Positions 53,458 through 62,730 are shown, numbered from the stretch's first letter. The stretch: 64,000 bases of DNA from Rhodanobacter sp. MP7CTX1 (GCF_014205795.1 NZ_JACHCN010000001.1:434001-498000), one strand, 5' to 3'. Notes: generated by a model not told the origin, from the letters alone. Numbers and translations are program-made.

Positions 53458-54513
53458 ATGACGTCTTCCAACACCATCGCGAGTCCACCAATGACCGCCG
53501 AATTGCCGCGGGATCGTCTGGGCCGGGCGCTGCACGACCTGCGCATCTCGGTGATGGATCGCTGCAATTTCCGTTGTCCGTATTGCATGCCCGAGGCGAC
53601 CTACGGCGAGCACTTTGAATTTCTGCGCAACGACGAGCGCCTGAGCTTCGACGAGATCGAGCGGCTGTGCCGGCTGGCCGTGCAGCTGGGCGTGAGCAAG
53701 CTGCGCCTCACGGGCGGCGAGCCGCTGCTTCGGCCCAAGCTGGCTGAGCTGGTGGCGCGATTGCGGCGTATCGACGGCATCAAGGATTTGGCGATGACTA
53801 CCAATGGCGTGCTGCTTTCCCGCCACGCCGCTGAATTGCGCGATTCCGGTCTCGATCGTATGACCGTGAGTCTGGATACGCTCGACCCCGCCCTGTTCCA
53901 TCGCATGAGCGGTGGGCGCGGCGCGCTCGAGGACGTGCTGGCCGGTATCGACGCGGCTCAGGCGGCCGGCTATCCGCAGGGGGTGAAGCTCAACGCGGTG
54001 GTGCAGCGTGGTGTCAACGAGCACACCGTGACCGATCTGGTCGAGCGCTTTCGCGGCAGCGGCATCGTGGTGCGGTTCATTGAATATATGGACGTCGGCA
54101 ATCGCAATGACTGGACGCCCGATGACGTGGTGCCCTCGCGGGAGCTGATCGAACGCATCGACACGCGCTGGCCGCTTGAGGCGCTGCCGGCGCGCTATCC
54201 GGGCGAGGTTGCCACGCGCTACCGCTTTCGCGATGGAGCCGGCGAGATCGGCGTAATCTCCTCGGTCAGCGAACCGTTCTGCGGCAGCTGCACGCGCGCC
54301 CGGCTATCTTCCGAGGGCATGCTTTATACCTGCCTGTTCGCGAATCAGGGCGCCGACCTGCGTAGCCCGTTGCGCGCGGGAGACAATGACGAGCAACTGC
54401 TCGATCGCCTGCGTGACATATGGCTGGGCCGTGCCGATCGCTACAGCGAGGAGCGCGCCGAGCGGCATAACAATGTCCGCCGTAAAATAGAAATGCATTA
54501 CATCGGAGGATAG
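53458..54513 (+). CDS. moaA: GTP 3',8-cyclase (MoaA), radical SAM
   Basis: 351 residues. The SAM-binding cluster Cys36-x3-Cys40-x2-Cys43 (CNFRCPYC), then the C-terminal cluster with CGSCTRARL and TCLF, and the terminal Gly-Gly that positions the substrate in E. coli MoaA. First step of molybdopterin synthesis with MoaC: GTP to cPMP. Its stop is directly joined to the moaC ATG. Confidence 0.96.
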   Translation: MTSSNTIASPPMTAELPRDRLGRALHDLRISVMDRCNFRCPYCMPEATYGEHFEFLRNDERLSFDEIERLCRLAVQLGVSKLRLTGGEPLLRPKLAELVARLRRIDGIKDLAMTTNGVLLSRHAAELRDSGLDRMTVSLDTLDPALFHRMSGGRGALEDVLAGIDAAQAAGYPQGVKLNAVVQRGVNEHTVTDLVERFRGSGIVVRFIEYMDVGNRNDWTPDDVVPSRELIERIDTRWPLEALPARYPGEVATRYRFRDGAGEIGVISSVSEPFCGSCTRARLSSEGMLYTCLFANQGADLRSPLRAGDNDEQLLDRLRDIWLGRADRYSEERAERHNNVRRKIEMHYIGG

Positions 54514-55002
54514 ATGAAGCTTTCGCACGTCGACGATTCGCAGCAGCCACGCATGGTGGATGTCGGCGCCAAGCCGATTACCCATCGCACGGCGCAGGCG
54601 CGTGCGCGCGTGACGTTCCCGGCCGACGTCGCCGACGCGCTGCATGCGGCTGGCTACGTCACGCCGAAGGGTGCGGTGTTCACTGTGGCGCACATCGCTG
54701 GCGTGATGGGCGCCAAGGCCACCTCGCAGCTGATTCCGCTATGTCACCCGCTGAGTCTGGACAAGTGCGATATCGTGATCCACATGGATGGCCGCGATGC
54801 GCTGATCGATTGCACCGTGTCCTGCCGCGGCAGCACTGGCGTGGAGATGGAGGCGCTCACCGGCGCAAGCATTGCTGCGCTTACCATCTACGACATGTGC
54901 AAGGCGATGTCGCACGACATCGTCATCGGCGAGATTCGCCTGCTGAAGAAAACCGGCGGCAAGCACGATATCGATCAGGTGGTCAGCGGAGTCGTCGCAT
55001 GA
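54514..55002 (+). CDS. moaC: Cyclic pyranopterin monophosphate synthase
   Basis: 162 residues. MoaC motifs: MGAKATSQLIPLCHPL (partial), STGVEMEALTGAS and YDMCKAMSHDI, with catalytic Lys/Asp. It turns 3',8-cH2GTP into cPMP. ATGA overlap with mobA. Confidence 0.96.
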   Translation: MKLSHVDDSQQPRMVDVGAKPITHRTAQARARVTFPADVADALHAAGYVTPKGAVFTVAHIAGVMGAKATSQLIPLCHPLSLDKCDIVIHMDGRDALIDCTVSCRGSTGVEMEALTGASIAALTIYDMCKAMSHDIVIGEIRLLKKTGGKHDIDQVVSGVVA

Positions 55003-55601
55003 GCACCAAGGCTGCGCCACCGATCTATGGCTTGCTGCTATCCGGCGGCGCCAGCCGACGCATGCAGCGCGACAAGGCACAGCTTGCCTACGCGGGCGAG
55101 CCGCAACTGCTGCGTACATGGCGTCTGCTCGCAGCGGTGACCGAGCGCGCCTTTGTTTCGGTGCGCAGTGAGCAACGTGATGATCCGCTGCGCGCCAGCC
55201 TGCCGCAGATCGTGGATCGCTATGATGCGATCGGTCCCGCCGCCGGCATTCTCTCCGCCCAGGATACCCACCCGGATGTCGCCTGGCTGGTGCTGGCATG
55301 CGACCTGCCGCTGCTCGACGAAGCGACCCTGCGCAAGCTGATCGATGCACGCGATCCCGCCACCGATGCCACCGTTTTCGCCAGCCGCTTCGACGAGCTG
55401 CCCGAACCGCTGTGTGCGTTGTGGGAACCCTCCAGCCATGCGTTGCTCAGGCAGCGGGTCGATGACGGAAGTTATTGCCCGCGCAAGGCGCTTATGATGT
55501 CTCGCATCACTCTGTTGCCTGCGCCAGGCGACGCCCTGGACAACATCAATACCCCCGAGGAATTCGCACTGATGCAGCGACAGATAGGGTCACCATCATG
55601 A
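54999..55601 (+). CDS. mobA: Molybdenum cofactor guanylyltransferase
   Basis: 200 residues from ATG 54999 (4-bp overlap with moaC). Nucleotidyltransferase signature LLSGGASRRMQRDKA, then DRYDAIGPAAGILSA, and LACDLPLLDE. It links GMP to Mo-MPT to give MGD, the form formate dehydrogenase uses. ATGA overlap with moaD. Confidence 0.93.
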   Translation: MSTKAAPPIYGLLLSGGASRRMQRDKAQLAYAGEPQLLRTWRLLAAVTERAFVSVRSEQRDDPLRASLPQIVDRYDAIGPAAGILSAQDTHPDVAWLVLACDLPLLDEATLRKLIDARDPATDATVFASRFDELPEPLCALWEPSSHALLRQRVDDGSYCPRKALMMSRITLLPAPGDALDNINTPEEFALMQRQIGSPS

Positions 55602-55840
55602 TCACGGTGACCTTGCAGTACTACGCACAACTGCGCGAGCAGGCCGGCTCCAGCGGTGAGCAACTGACCACCTCGGCGGCTTCGCTGCGTGAGCTGTACG
55701 ACGAGCTGCGTGTGCGCCACGGATTCACGCTGTCGGCCGATGCGCTCAAGGTCGCGGTCAACGCACAGTTCAGTGACTGGGGCAGGGCGGTTGGCGAGGG
55801 CGACACCATCGTATTCATTCCACCGGTGGCCGGCGGATGA
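55598..55840 (+). CDS. moaD: Molybdopterin synthase sulfur carrier subunit
   Basis: 80 residues, ubiquitin-like fold ending in Gly-Gly (VAGG), the site of adenylation and thiocarboxylation. It gives sulfur to MoaE to form dithiolene. Overlaps both neighbours by 4 bp, so it is made together with the MoaE-MoeB fusion. Confidence 0.95.
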   Translation: MITVTLQYYAQLREQAGSSGEQLTTSAASLRELYDELRVRHGFTLSADALKVAVNAQFSDWGRAVGEGDTIVFIPPVAGG

Positions 55841-57399
55841 AACATTTCAGCCTGTCCAGCACAGCGTTCGATCCTGCGCAGCTGCGCAGGGCGCTGCAGC
55901 ATCCGGGCAGCGGCGGCTTCTGCACCTTCGAGGGCTGGGTGCGCAACAGCAACGAAGGTCGTGAAGTGGACGGCCTTGAGTACGAGGCCTACGCCGAGCT
56001 GGCGATGGTCGAGGGCGAGCGCATCGTCGAAGAGGCGATTGCGCGCTACGGCATCATCGCAGCGCACTGCGTGCATCGCACCGGCCAGTTGAAGATCGGC
56101 GAGCTTGCAGTGTGGATCGGCGTCTCCTCCGCGCATCGTGACGAGGCGTTCCGTGCCTGCCGCTACATCATCGACGAGATCAAGCACCGGCTACCGATCT
56201 GGAAGAAAGAGCACTACCTCGACGGCGACACGTCGTGGGTGGCCTGCGCGCACACGCACCGCGCGCATGAGCACGAACACCTGCAAGCGTACGAGCAAAC
56301 GTCCGAACCGGTCTTTGTGCCGGACTACTCGCGCCAGACGCGCTTGCGCGATGTGGGCGAAGCAGGCCAGGCAAAACTCGCCGCTGCGCGCGTGCTGGTA
56401 ATCGGCGCTGGCGGCCTCGGCTGCCCGGTGCTCACCTACCTGGCTGGCGCCGGCGTCGGCACGCTCGGCATCGTCGACGGCGATCGCCTCGACGCCAGCA
56501 ATTTGCATCGACAGACGCTCTACGACGCGCGCGACATCGGCGAGCTCAAGGTGCAGCTGGCCGCGAAACGCATCGCCGCGCTCAATCCCACCGTCACCGT
56601 GCAAACCTTCGCCGAACCACTGCATGCCGGCAACGTGGCTGACGTATTCGCGCAGTTCGACCTGGTGGTCGAGTGCACCGACGACATGCGCAGCCGCTAT
56701 CTGTGCAATGACGCCGCTGTGCTTACCGGTACGCCGCTGATCCTCGCCAGCATCTACCAGTACGAAGGTCAGCTGCAGGTGGTCACGGCCAAACCCGGTG
56801 CGCCATGCCTGCGCTGCCTGTGGCCGCAGCAACCGGCTCCCGGTGTCGCTGGCACCTGCGTGGAATCCGGCGTGCTCGGTCCGGTGGCCGGTGTGCTGGG
56901 CGCGATGCAGGCCACCGAGGCGCTCAAGTTGCTGCTCGACCTGCCGCGACCGGTTGATCATGCGCTGCTGCTGGTCAACCTGCTCGAAGGCAGCAGCCAG
57001 CGGCTGCCAATCGACTCGGCGCAGGGCTGTGCACTGCACGGCGGCTGCATCGAGGTGGCACGCCGCGCATTGACCCAGGCACTGGAGGAACGCGCGGTGG
57101 ATCTCGCGTTTGACGACTTCGATGAGGCCATCGCTGCCGGCTACACTCTGATCGATGTGCGCGAGCTGGATGAGATCTCCGCGCAGCCACTGCCGGTGCA
57201 AGCGCGGTCACTGCCTTCCACGCAGATCGAAGCGCTTGCCAGCGAACTCGCCTTGGGGCGCGTGCTGCTGGTTTGCAGCACTGGCCGTCGCAGCGGGCAT
57301 GCTGCACGCAGCTTGCGTGAGCAGGGCATGCACAACGTCCATTCATTGGCCGGGGGCATTGCCGCCATGCATCCTGCGCGCGATCACGTGCCCGGGTGA
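55837..57399 (+). CDS. Fusion protein MoaE - MoeB (E1-like) - rhodanese
   Basis: 520 residues with three domains. MoaE, ~1-150 (GFCTFEGWVRNSNEGR core, catalytic Lys in PIWKKEHYLDG). MoeB/ThiF, ~160-395: GAGGLGC nucleotide loop (~190), EC-TDDMRSRY, GTCVESGVLGPVAG, zinc pairs C324-x-x-C327 and C398..C404 (second pair spacing differs from E. coli CxxC). Rhodanese, ~410-515 with active Cys480 in VCSTGR. In other bacteria these are separate proteins. Here one chain could adenylate MoaD, load sulfur and use it at MoaE. Confidence 0.92.
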   Translation: MKHFSLSSTAFDPAQLRRALQHPGSGGFCTFEGWVRNSNEGREVDGLEYEAYAELAMVEGERIVEEAIARYGIIAAHCVHRTGQLKIGELAVWIGVSSAHRDEAFRACRYIIDEIKHRLPIWKKEHYLDGDTSWVACAHTHRAHEHEHLQAYEQTSEPVFVPDYSRQTRLRDVGEAGQAKLAAARVLVIGAGGLGCPVLTYLAGAGVGTLGIVDGDRLDASNLHRQTLYDARDIGELKVQLAAKRIAALNPTVTVQTFAEPLHAGNVADVFAQFDLVVECTDDMRSRYLCNDAAVLTGTPLILASIYQYEGQLQVVTAKPGAPCLRCLWPQQPAPGVAGTCVESGVLGPVAGVLGAMQATEALKLLLDLPRPVDHALLLVNLLEGSSQRLPIDSAQGCALHGGCIEVARRALTQALEERAVDLAFDDFDEAIAAGYTLIDVRELDEISAQPLPVQARSLPSTQIEALASELALGRVLLVCSTGRRSGHAARSLREQGMHNVHSLAGGIAAMHPARDHVPG

Positions 57400-58667
57400 G
57401 CAAAATTCATCAACCCATGATCGGCTATGCCCAGGCGCTGCAGTGTCTGCTTGCGCAGGTCCGGTCACTGCCCGGCGAACACTGCGCGCTCGTCGAAGCC
57501 CCTGGCCGCGTGCTGGCTGCCGATATCCGCAGCCCGATCGCGCTGCCGTCGTTCGACCACGCCGCGATGGACGGCTATGCGCTATGCGCACGCGAGCCGC
57601 TAGCAGCCGGTTCCGAACATGTCGTGCATGGCTCGCAGGCGGCGGGCGAGCCGCGCAAAGCGGATGCGATCAGCGCCTGCGAAATTATGACCGGCGCCTG
57701 CCTGCCTGACGGGTTCGATGCGGTGGTCGCCATAGAGCGCACCGAGCTACTGGATACGCATCCGGACGGTTCGCCTGCACGTATCCGCCTGCTCGATCCA
57801 CTCGTGGCGGGCTACAACGTGCGCCACACCGGCGCTGACGCAGCGCAGGGATCGACGGTGCTCACCGCGGGTACGCGCATCGAGGCTGCGCACATCATGC
57901 TGCTGGCTGCGCTGGGTGTGGCCCAGGTGGAGGTGGTGCGCCGCGCTCGCATCGCTGTTGTCTGCACTGGCATGGAGCTGCAGGCCGATCCCTCGCAACC
58001 GCTCGCCGACGGCCATATCTACAACTCCAACGGCCCTTATCTCGTCGCCGCACTCACCACGGCGGGTGCGCAGGTGCTGTCATGCGAAACGGTAGACGAC
58101 ACCGCGAGCACCTTTGCCGCTGCTTTGCAGCGTGCTGTGAGCGCAGGCGTCGACCTGGTGATCAGTACAGGCGCGGTGTCGATGGGTCGCTACGACTTCG
58201 TGCCTGACACGCTGCACCGCTTCAACGCTCAGCTGCTGTTCCACAAGGTGGCGATTCGCCCTGGCAAGCCCCTGTTGTGCGCGAGATTGGCGGAGGGTCC
58301 GCTGATTCTCGCGCTGCCGGGTACACCGATGGCTGTCGCCGTGGGCTTTCGTTTCTTCGTGGTACCGGCACTACGCGCGATGATGGGGCAGGGCGCCGAG
58401 GCTCCGCTGCGCGCCGTGCTTGACACGCCGCAGCAACCCAAAGCCGGGATGCGCCATTTTCTGCGTGCCACCTTGCATCAGGGTGCAGAAGGTCAGCTGC
58501 ACGCCAGCGTGTCGAGCCAGCAGCAGCCGTTTCGCATGAGGCCCTTTGCAGGGGCTGATAGCTGGGTCGTGCTGACCGAAGACGCGGGCGACTGTGCCGC
58601 CGGCAAGCGCGTCGAGATCGTCAGCCTGGAACCCTGCGCCGCGCTCGGCATCCGCCCATCGCCTTGA
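57396..58667 (+). CDS. moeA: Molybdopterin molybdenumtransferase, canonical paralogue 2
   Basis: 423 residues from GTG 57396 (overlaps the fusion gene by 4 bp). Canonical MoeA: FDHAAMDGYALC, EIMTGACLPDGFDAVVAIE, STGAVSMGRYDF and ILALPGTPMAVAVG. It inserts Mo into adenylylated molybdopterin. Having both it and the divergent MoeA1 in one operon is unusual. Confidence 0.93.
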   Translation: MSKIHQPMIGYAQALQCLLAQVRSLPGEHCALVEAPGRVLAADIRSPIALPSFDHAAMDGYALCAREPLAAGSEHVVHGSQAAGEPRKADAISACEIMTGACLPDGFDAVVAIERTELLDTHPDGSPARIRLLDPLVAGYNVRHTGADAAQGSTVLTAGTRIEAAHIMLLAALGVAQVEVVRRARIAVVCTGMELQADPSQPLADGHIYNSNGPYLVAALTTAGAQVLSCETVDDTASTFAAALQRAVSAGVDLVISTGAVSMGRYDFVPDTLHRFNAQLLFHKVAIRPGKPLLCARLAEGPLILALPGTPMAVAVGFRFFVVPALRAMMGQGAEAPLRAVLDTPQQPKAGMRHFLRATLHQGAEGQLHASVSSQQQPFRMRPFAGADSWVVLTEDAGDCAAGKRVEIVSLEPCAALGIRPSP

Positions 58668-58692
58668 TCCGCTGAAATCACGGAGCATGCTC

Positions 58693-59037
58693 ATGAAAAT
58701 CCAGATCGAAAGCCAGAAATTGCGGATACGCATTGACGAGAATGAACTGGCCAGGTTGCTGGCGGGCGACGGGCTGGAGACGCGCACAGGATTCGCTGAT
58801 GCTTTCGCGATCAGCTTTGCAGTTCGTACAACGCAAGCTGATGACGCGACGTTTTCCGGTCAGGCTGATGCCTGGCAGATCGGTTTGCCCGATGCCGCGT
58901 TGCGCGAGCATGCGTCGCGTCTGCCGACGCGCGAAGGGCTCCGCTACACAATGGCAGGTAAGGATGCCGGGGATACCTTGCAGTTGCTGTTTGACGTGGA
59001 TGTACGCGATAGCGTGAGGCATCGCCGATCGCCATGA
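58693..59037 (+). CDS. DUF7009-like small protein
   Basis: 114 residues from ATG 58693 (CGGAG upstream). Starts MKIQIESQKLRIRIDENELARLL, followed by several beta strands. This matches DUF7009-type proteins (about 110-120 aa, unknown function) that are often found beside molybdenum genes. The gap to moeA2 is 25 bases. Confidence 0.65.
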   Translation: MKIQIESQKLRIRIDENELARLLAGDGLETRTGFADAFAISFAVRTTQADDATFSGQADAWQIGLPDAALREHASRLPTREGLRYTMAGKDAGDTLQLLFDVDVRDSVRHRRSP

Positions 59038-59058
59038 TCTCGACCGGCGGCGAAGCTA

Positions 59059-59088
59059 TGGACGTCCGCCGACGACAGCGGACATCCA
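59059..59088. terminator. Hairpin between convergent DUF7009 and SDR genes
   Basis: An 11-bp stem with one mismatch (TGGACGTCCGC/GCGGACATCCA) around an 8-base loop, 22 bases past the DUF7009 stop and 24 bases past the SDR stop. Likely a bidirectional end, though there is no T-run. Confidence 0.45.
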
Positions 59089-59111
59089 CTTGATGCGATC
59101 ACCTCAGAACA

Positions 59112-59918
59112 TCAGGCTACCGCACGAGCACTAAAGCGTTTGGCTGGCTGGTTGTGGGACAAATTCGGACCCAGCTCGCGGCGCGCACGCTCGAAAGCAT
59201 CCCAATCAGCCACCTCGGGCAACGATGGAATGGTCACCAATTCACCGTGATCGAAACCGGCAAGCGCGGCGTCGACCAGATCCTGGGCATTCATCACCAT
59301 GGTTTGCGGCAGGTTCTCGATGGGCAGGCCGGCAACGTCCCAGAATTCCGTGCTGATCGCGCCCGGCAAGACCACCTGAATCTTTACGCCTTTGTCATTC
59401 AGCTCGTGATGCAGCGACTGACTGAAAGCCAGCACGAAGGCTTTGGTGCCGCCGTAAACACCATTGAGCAGTTCGGGTGCGACAGCAACGATCGATGAGA
59501 TGTTGATGATCGCGCCGACACCCCTGGCCACAAATCCCCGCGCAGCAGCACCAGCCAGTCGCGTCAGTGCGGTGACGTTGAGCGTGATCATCGAATCCAT
59601 CTTGACGGGGTCCGACGCAAGCAAGGGAGAAGCCGCCCCCACGCCGGCGTTGTTGACCAGCAGGGTGATGCTTGAGTCCGTGCGCAATACCTCTTCGACC
59701 AGGCGAATGTCGGTGTCCACGCTCAGGTCGGCGGCGAGAACCTCGACGGTGCGACCCGTCTCGGCGGTCAGGCGAGTGGCAAGCGCGCCTAGACGGTCTC
59801 GATTGCGAGCGACGAGGATGAGGTCATAGCCGCGGCGAGCCAGCCGATCGGCATAGACGGCGCCAATGCCTGACGATGCGCCAGTAATGAGAGCGGTGCC
59901 TTTTGATGCAGTAACCAT
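59112..59918 (-). CDS. SDR family oxidoreductase (ketoacyl-reductase-like)
   Basis: 268 residues. TGASSGIG cofactor motif, LLVNNAGVG, catalytic Ser in NISSIV and YGGTK (Tyr/Lys). Closer to the DltE/3-oxoacyl reductase type than to the two SDRs at 6 and 18 kb. It diverges from a GlxA-type AraC gene 115 bp away, the common arrangement. Substrate unknown. Confidence 0.92.
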   Translation of the reverse strand: MVTASKGTALITGASSGIGAVYADRLARRGYDLILVARNRDRLGALATRLTAETGRTVEVLAADLSVDTDIRLVEEVLRTDSSITLLVNNAGVGAASPLLASDPVKMDSMITLNVTALTRLAGAAARGFVARGVGAIINISSIVAVAPELLNGVYGGTKAFVLAFSQSLHHELNDKGVKIQVVLPGAISTEFWDVAGLPIENLPQTMVMNAQDLVDAALAGFDHGELVTIPSLPEVADWDAFERARRELGPNLSHNQPAKRFSARAVA

Positions 59919-60033
59919 GAGTTTTCTCCGTAGTGGTCGGCGGACGCCGGCTTTACAGAGCTAGGCTAGGCGCGTAGCATCCCGTCATCAATGACATATA
60001 TGCAACGTTTCAGGACGCTGCGGAGATCTGGTC

Positions 60034-60993
60034 ATGTTGCGTCTCGGGATCGTTCTTTTTCCTGGCTTCCAGGTGATGGGACTGGCCATGACCACGGTTT
60101 TCGAGTTCGCGAACCTCACCGCGAACGAAGCCGTTTATGACATCAAGCTGCTGTCTGAACATGGCGGGCTGGTTCCATCCTCGGGTGGATTTTCAGTCAG
60201 CACGGAGCCCTTCGACGACCAGCGATTCGACACCATTCTGGTCGGCGGTGACAACGACATCGTGCCCGCGTCAGCTGGCCTTCTAGCGTTTCTGCGCGAA
60301 GCGGCGCGGACATCCCGGCGGATCGGGGCGACCTGCACCGGTGCTTTCGCGCTGGCCGAAGCAGGGCTGCTCGATGGCCGGCGTGCGACGACCCATTGGT
60401 ATCACGCCAAAGAGTTGCAGCGGGCTTTTCCCGCAGTAAAGGTCGAGCAGGACTGCATCTTCATCATTGATGGACCGGTTTGGACGTCCGCCGGAATGAC
60501 CGCCGGCATCGATCTCGCGCTCGCGCTGGTCGAAAAAGATCTTGGGGCCGACGTGGCACGGCTGGTTGCCAAGAAACTTGTCGTCTACCACCGTCGTGCG
60601 GGTGGTCAGTTGCAGTTTTCCGCGCTGCTTGAGCTGGAGCCGAGATCCGATCGAGTTCAAACCGCGCTGGCTTACGCCCGACAAAACCTGACGGCTGAAC
60701 TGTCGGTGGAGCAACTCGCCGAGTCCGCACACCTGAGCCCCAGGCAATTCAGTCGAGCGTTCCGCGCCGAGACCGGGCAATCGCCGGCGAAGGCCGTCGA
60801 GCAGCTACGTGTCGAAGCGGCACAATTGATGATGGGCTCCGGCAAGCACTCGATGGATGTCATAGCTCGCGAGACGGGTTTTGGAGATCGTGAGCGCATG
60901 CGCCGCGCCTTCTTGCGCGCGTTCGGGCAGCCACCTCAGGTGATGCAGCGTGCGACGCGCGCCGATGGCGAGCCCGCGGCTGCTCACGCATGA
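60034..60993 (+). CDS. GlxA family regulator (DJ-1/PfpI domain plus AraC HTH)
   Basis: 319 residues. N-terminal DJ-1/PfpI-like domain (GATCTGAFALAEAGLLDG, with Cys at ~100 of the nucleophile elbow, and ATTHW) and C-terminal AraC HTH (LSVEQLAESAHLSPRQFSRAF in part; MDVIARETGFGDRERMRRAF in part). It senses an unknown small molecule, perhaps an amine or aldehyde, and probably controls the divergent SDR and the co-directional MFS gene. Confidence 0.92.
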   Translation: MLRLGIVLFPGFQVMGLAMTTVFEFANLTANEAVYDIKLLSEHGGLVPSSGGFSVSTEPFDDQRFDTILVGGDNDIVPASAGLLAFLREAARTSRRIGATCTGAFALAEAGLLDGRRATTHWYHAKELQRAFPAVKVEQDCIFIIDGPVWTSAGMTAGIDLALALVEKDLGADVARLVAKKLVVYHRRAGGQLQFSALLELEPRSDRVQTALAYARQNLTAELSVEQLAESAHLSPRQFSRAFRAETGQSPAKAVEQLRVEAAQLMMGSGKHSMDVIARETGFGDRERMRRAFLRAFGQPPQVMQRATRADGEPAAAHA

Positions 60994-61104
60994 TCCTTTA
61001 CGATCAGGTGTAGAGTTTGCGCAGTCATCGGGGACCTTGAGACATGCCTGGCTGCGTCCCCAAGCACGGATCCGCGCCAGGCATTGCAACCGGACATCTG
61101 GAGC

Positions 61105-62703
61105 ATGAGCCACATCGGAACGCCGCCATGCGACAACGGTAGGGTCTTGTCAGATGCTCCAGCCGTGCCCTGCTCAGTGGCTTCGCGCCGGTGGACACTG
61201 GTTGCTGCCGTGCTTGGGTCAAGCCTGGCGTTTGTTGATGGCACCGTTGTCAACGTAGCGCTTCCCGCCATTCAACGTGAGCTCAACGCTGCAGTTTCCG
61301 ACGCGCAGTGGGTGATGGAGGCTTATGCGCTCACGCTGGCCGCGTTACTTCTGGTAGGCGGTGCACTGGGCGATCGCTACGGAAGACGGCTCATTTTCGT
61401 GATCGGGGTTTCGCTGTTTGCGATCGCATCGTTCACGTGTGCGCTTTCGGGCAGTGCACTGCAATTGATTGCTGCGCGTGCCGTTCAAGGTATCGGAGCA
61501 GCGCTGCTGATTCCCGGAAGCCTGGCCCTCGTGAGCTCGGCTTACCCCTTGGCCGAGCGCGGTGCGGCCATAGGGACCTGGTCAGCATTCAGTGGCATCA
61601 CCACGGCCATCGGTCCTGTCGTTGGGGGATACCTGGTGGAGCACTATTCCTGGAAGTGGGCGTTCCTCGTGAATCTTCCGGTCAGTTGTGTATTGCTCAT
61701 CATTTGCCTGACGAAAGTTCCAGAGAGTCGAAACCGGGAAAACCAGAGCCCGGTTGACCTGAGAGGTGCTTTGCTGGCGATAGTCGCGCTGGGCGGCATC
61801 GTGTTCGCACTCATCGACGCGCCGAGCGGATGGTTTAGCGCTGCGGTGTTGATCGCAGGCGCTGCAGGAGTTATCGCGCTGGTACTTTTCTTCTGGGTTG
61901 AGGCGCATCAAGACTCTCCGATGCTTCCCTTGCGTTTGTTCCGCGAACGCAACTTCGCCGGCGCGAACCTTCTTACGTTTTTGCTTTACGCCGCTTTGGG
62001 AGGAAGCCTGTTTTTTCTACCGCTCGACTTGATTCAGGTCCAGGGGTATGGCGCGACGGCGGCGGGCGCGGTCTTTATGCCCTTTATCGTGATCATGTTC
62101 GTCCTGTCGCGGTGGGCCGGGCGATTGGTCGATGTGTTCGGTTCCAAACTCCCGCTGGTCGTTGGGCCCGTAGTGGCTTCGGTCGGCTTCGGGATGTTTG
62201 CATGGCCGACGATCAACCCCAATTATTGGGTCACGTTTTTCCCGGCGATATGTGTCCTGGGTCTGGGTATGAGCGTTACGATCGCGCCGTTGACGACCAC
62301 CGTCATGAACTCGGTGGGCACCGATCTGGCGGGCACCGCTTCGGGTGTCAACAATGCGATGTCCCGCGTGGCCGGGCTACTCGCGATTGCTGTGTTCGGT
62401 GTTGTTTTGACCCATCAATTCGACAATGCGCTGGCTACCGCGCTTGCCCACTCAGGGGTGGCCCCGGCTACCGTGGTCTCCATCCTGGCGGAACGCCAGA
62501 AGTTGGCAGGGATCGTCATACCCGCCCAGGTCTCATCCCAGGACACACTTGTACTGCGACGTGTTATCGGACTCTCCTTCGTCTCTGGATTTCGCTGGGT
62601 AATGACCATTTCCAGCGCGCTCGCACTTCTGAGCGCGATCAGCGCGTGGTTCTTGATAGACGGCAAGGGTGATACGGTCGGTTCGCCAGCGCCTCAACGA
62701 TAG
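61105..62703 (+). CDS. DHA2 family MFS efflux transporter (EmrB/QacA type)
   Basis: About 532 residues from ATG 61105 (TTG 61084 is also possible). 14 helices, motif SSLAFVDGTVVNVALPAI and GGALGDRYGRR, PSQ..AVQGIGAALLIPGSLAL. Typical drug:H+ antiporter. It follows the GlxA regulator on the same strand, 111 bases apart. Confidence 0.9.
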   Translation: MSHIGTPPCDNGRVLSDAPAVPCSVASRRWTLVAAVLGSSLAFVDGTVVNVALPAIQRELNAAVSDAQWVMEAYALTLAALLLVGGALGDRYGRRLIFVIGVSLFAIASFTCALSGSALQLIAARAVQGIGAALLIPGSLALVSSAYPLAERGAAIGTWSAFSGITTAIGPVVGGYLVEHYSWKWAFLVNLPVSCVLLIICLTKVPESRNRENQSPVDLRGALLAIVALGGIVFALIDAPSGWFSAAVLIAGAAGVIALVLFFWVEAHQDSPMLPLRLFRERNFAGANLLTFLLYAALGGSLFFLPLDLIQVQGYGATAAGAVFMPFIVIMFVLSRWAGRLVDVFGSKLPLVVGPVVASVGFGMFAWPTINPNYWVTFFPAICVLGLGMSVTIAPLTTTVMNSVGTDLAGTASGVNNAMSRVAGLLAIAVFGVVLTHQFDNALATALAHSGVAPATVVSILAERQKLAGIVIPAQVSSQDTLVLRRVIGLSFVSGFRWVMTISSALALLSAISAWFLIDGKGDTVGSPAPQR

Positions 62704-62730
62704 TCCTATGATCGAGAGCGAATAACGCCC

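Noticed and set aside
52611-54024. Minus-strand open frames over moeA1 and moaA
   Set aside because: Shadows of the real genes; Arg/His-rich composition with no family match.
56191-57201. Minus-strand open frame of 336 codons over the MoaE-MoeB fusion
   Set aside because: Antisense shadow; the plus strand shows complete domain motifs.
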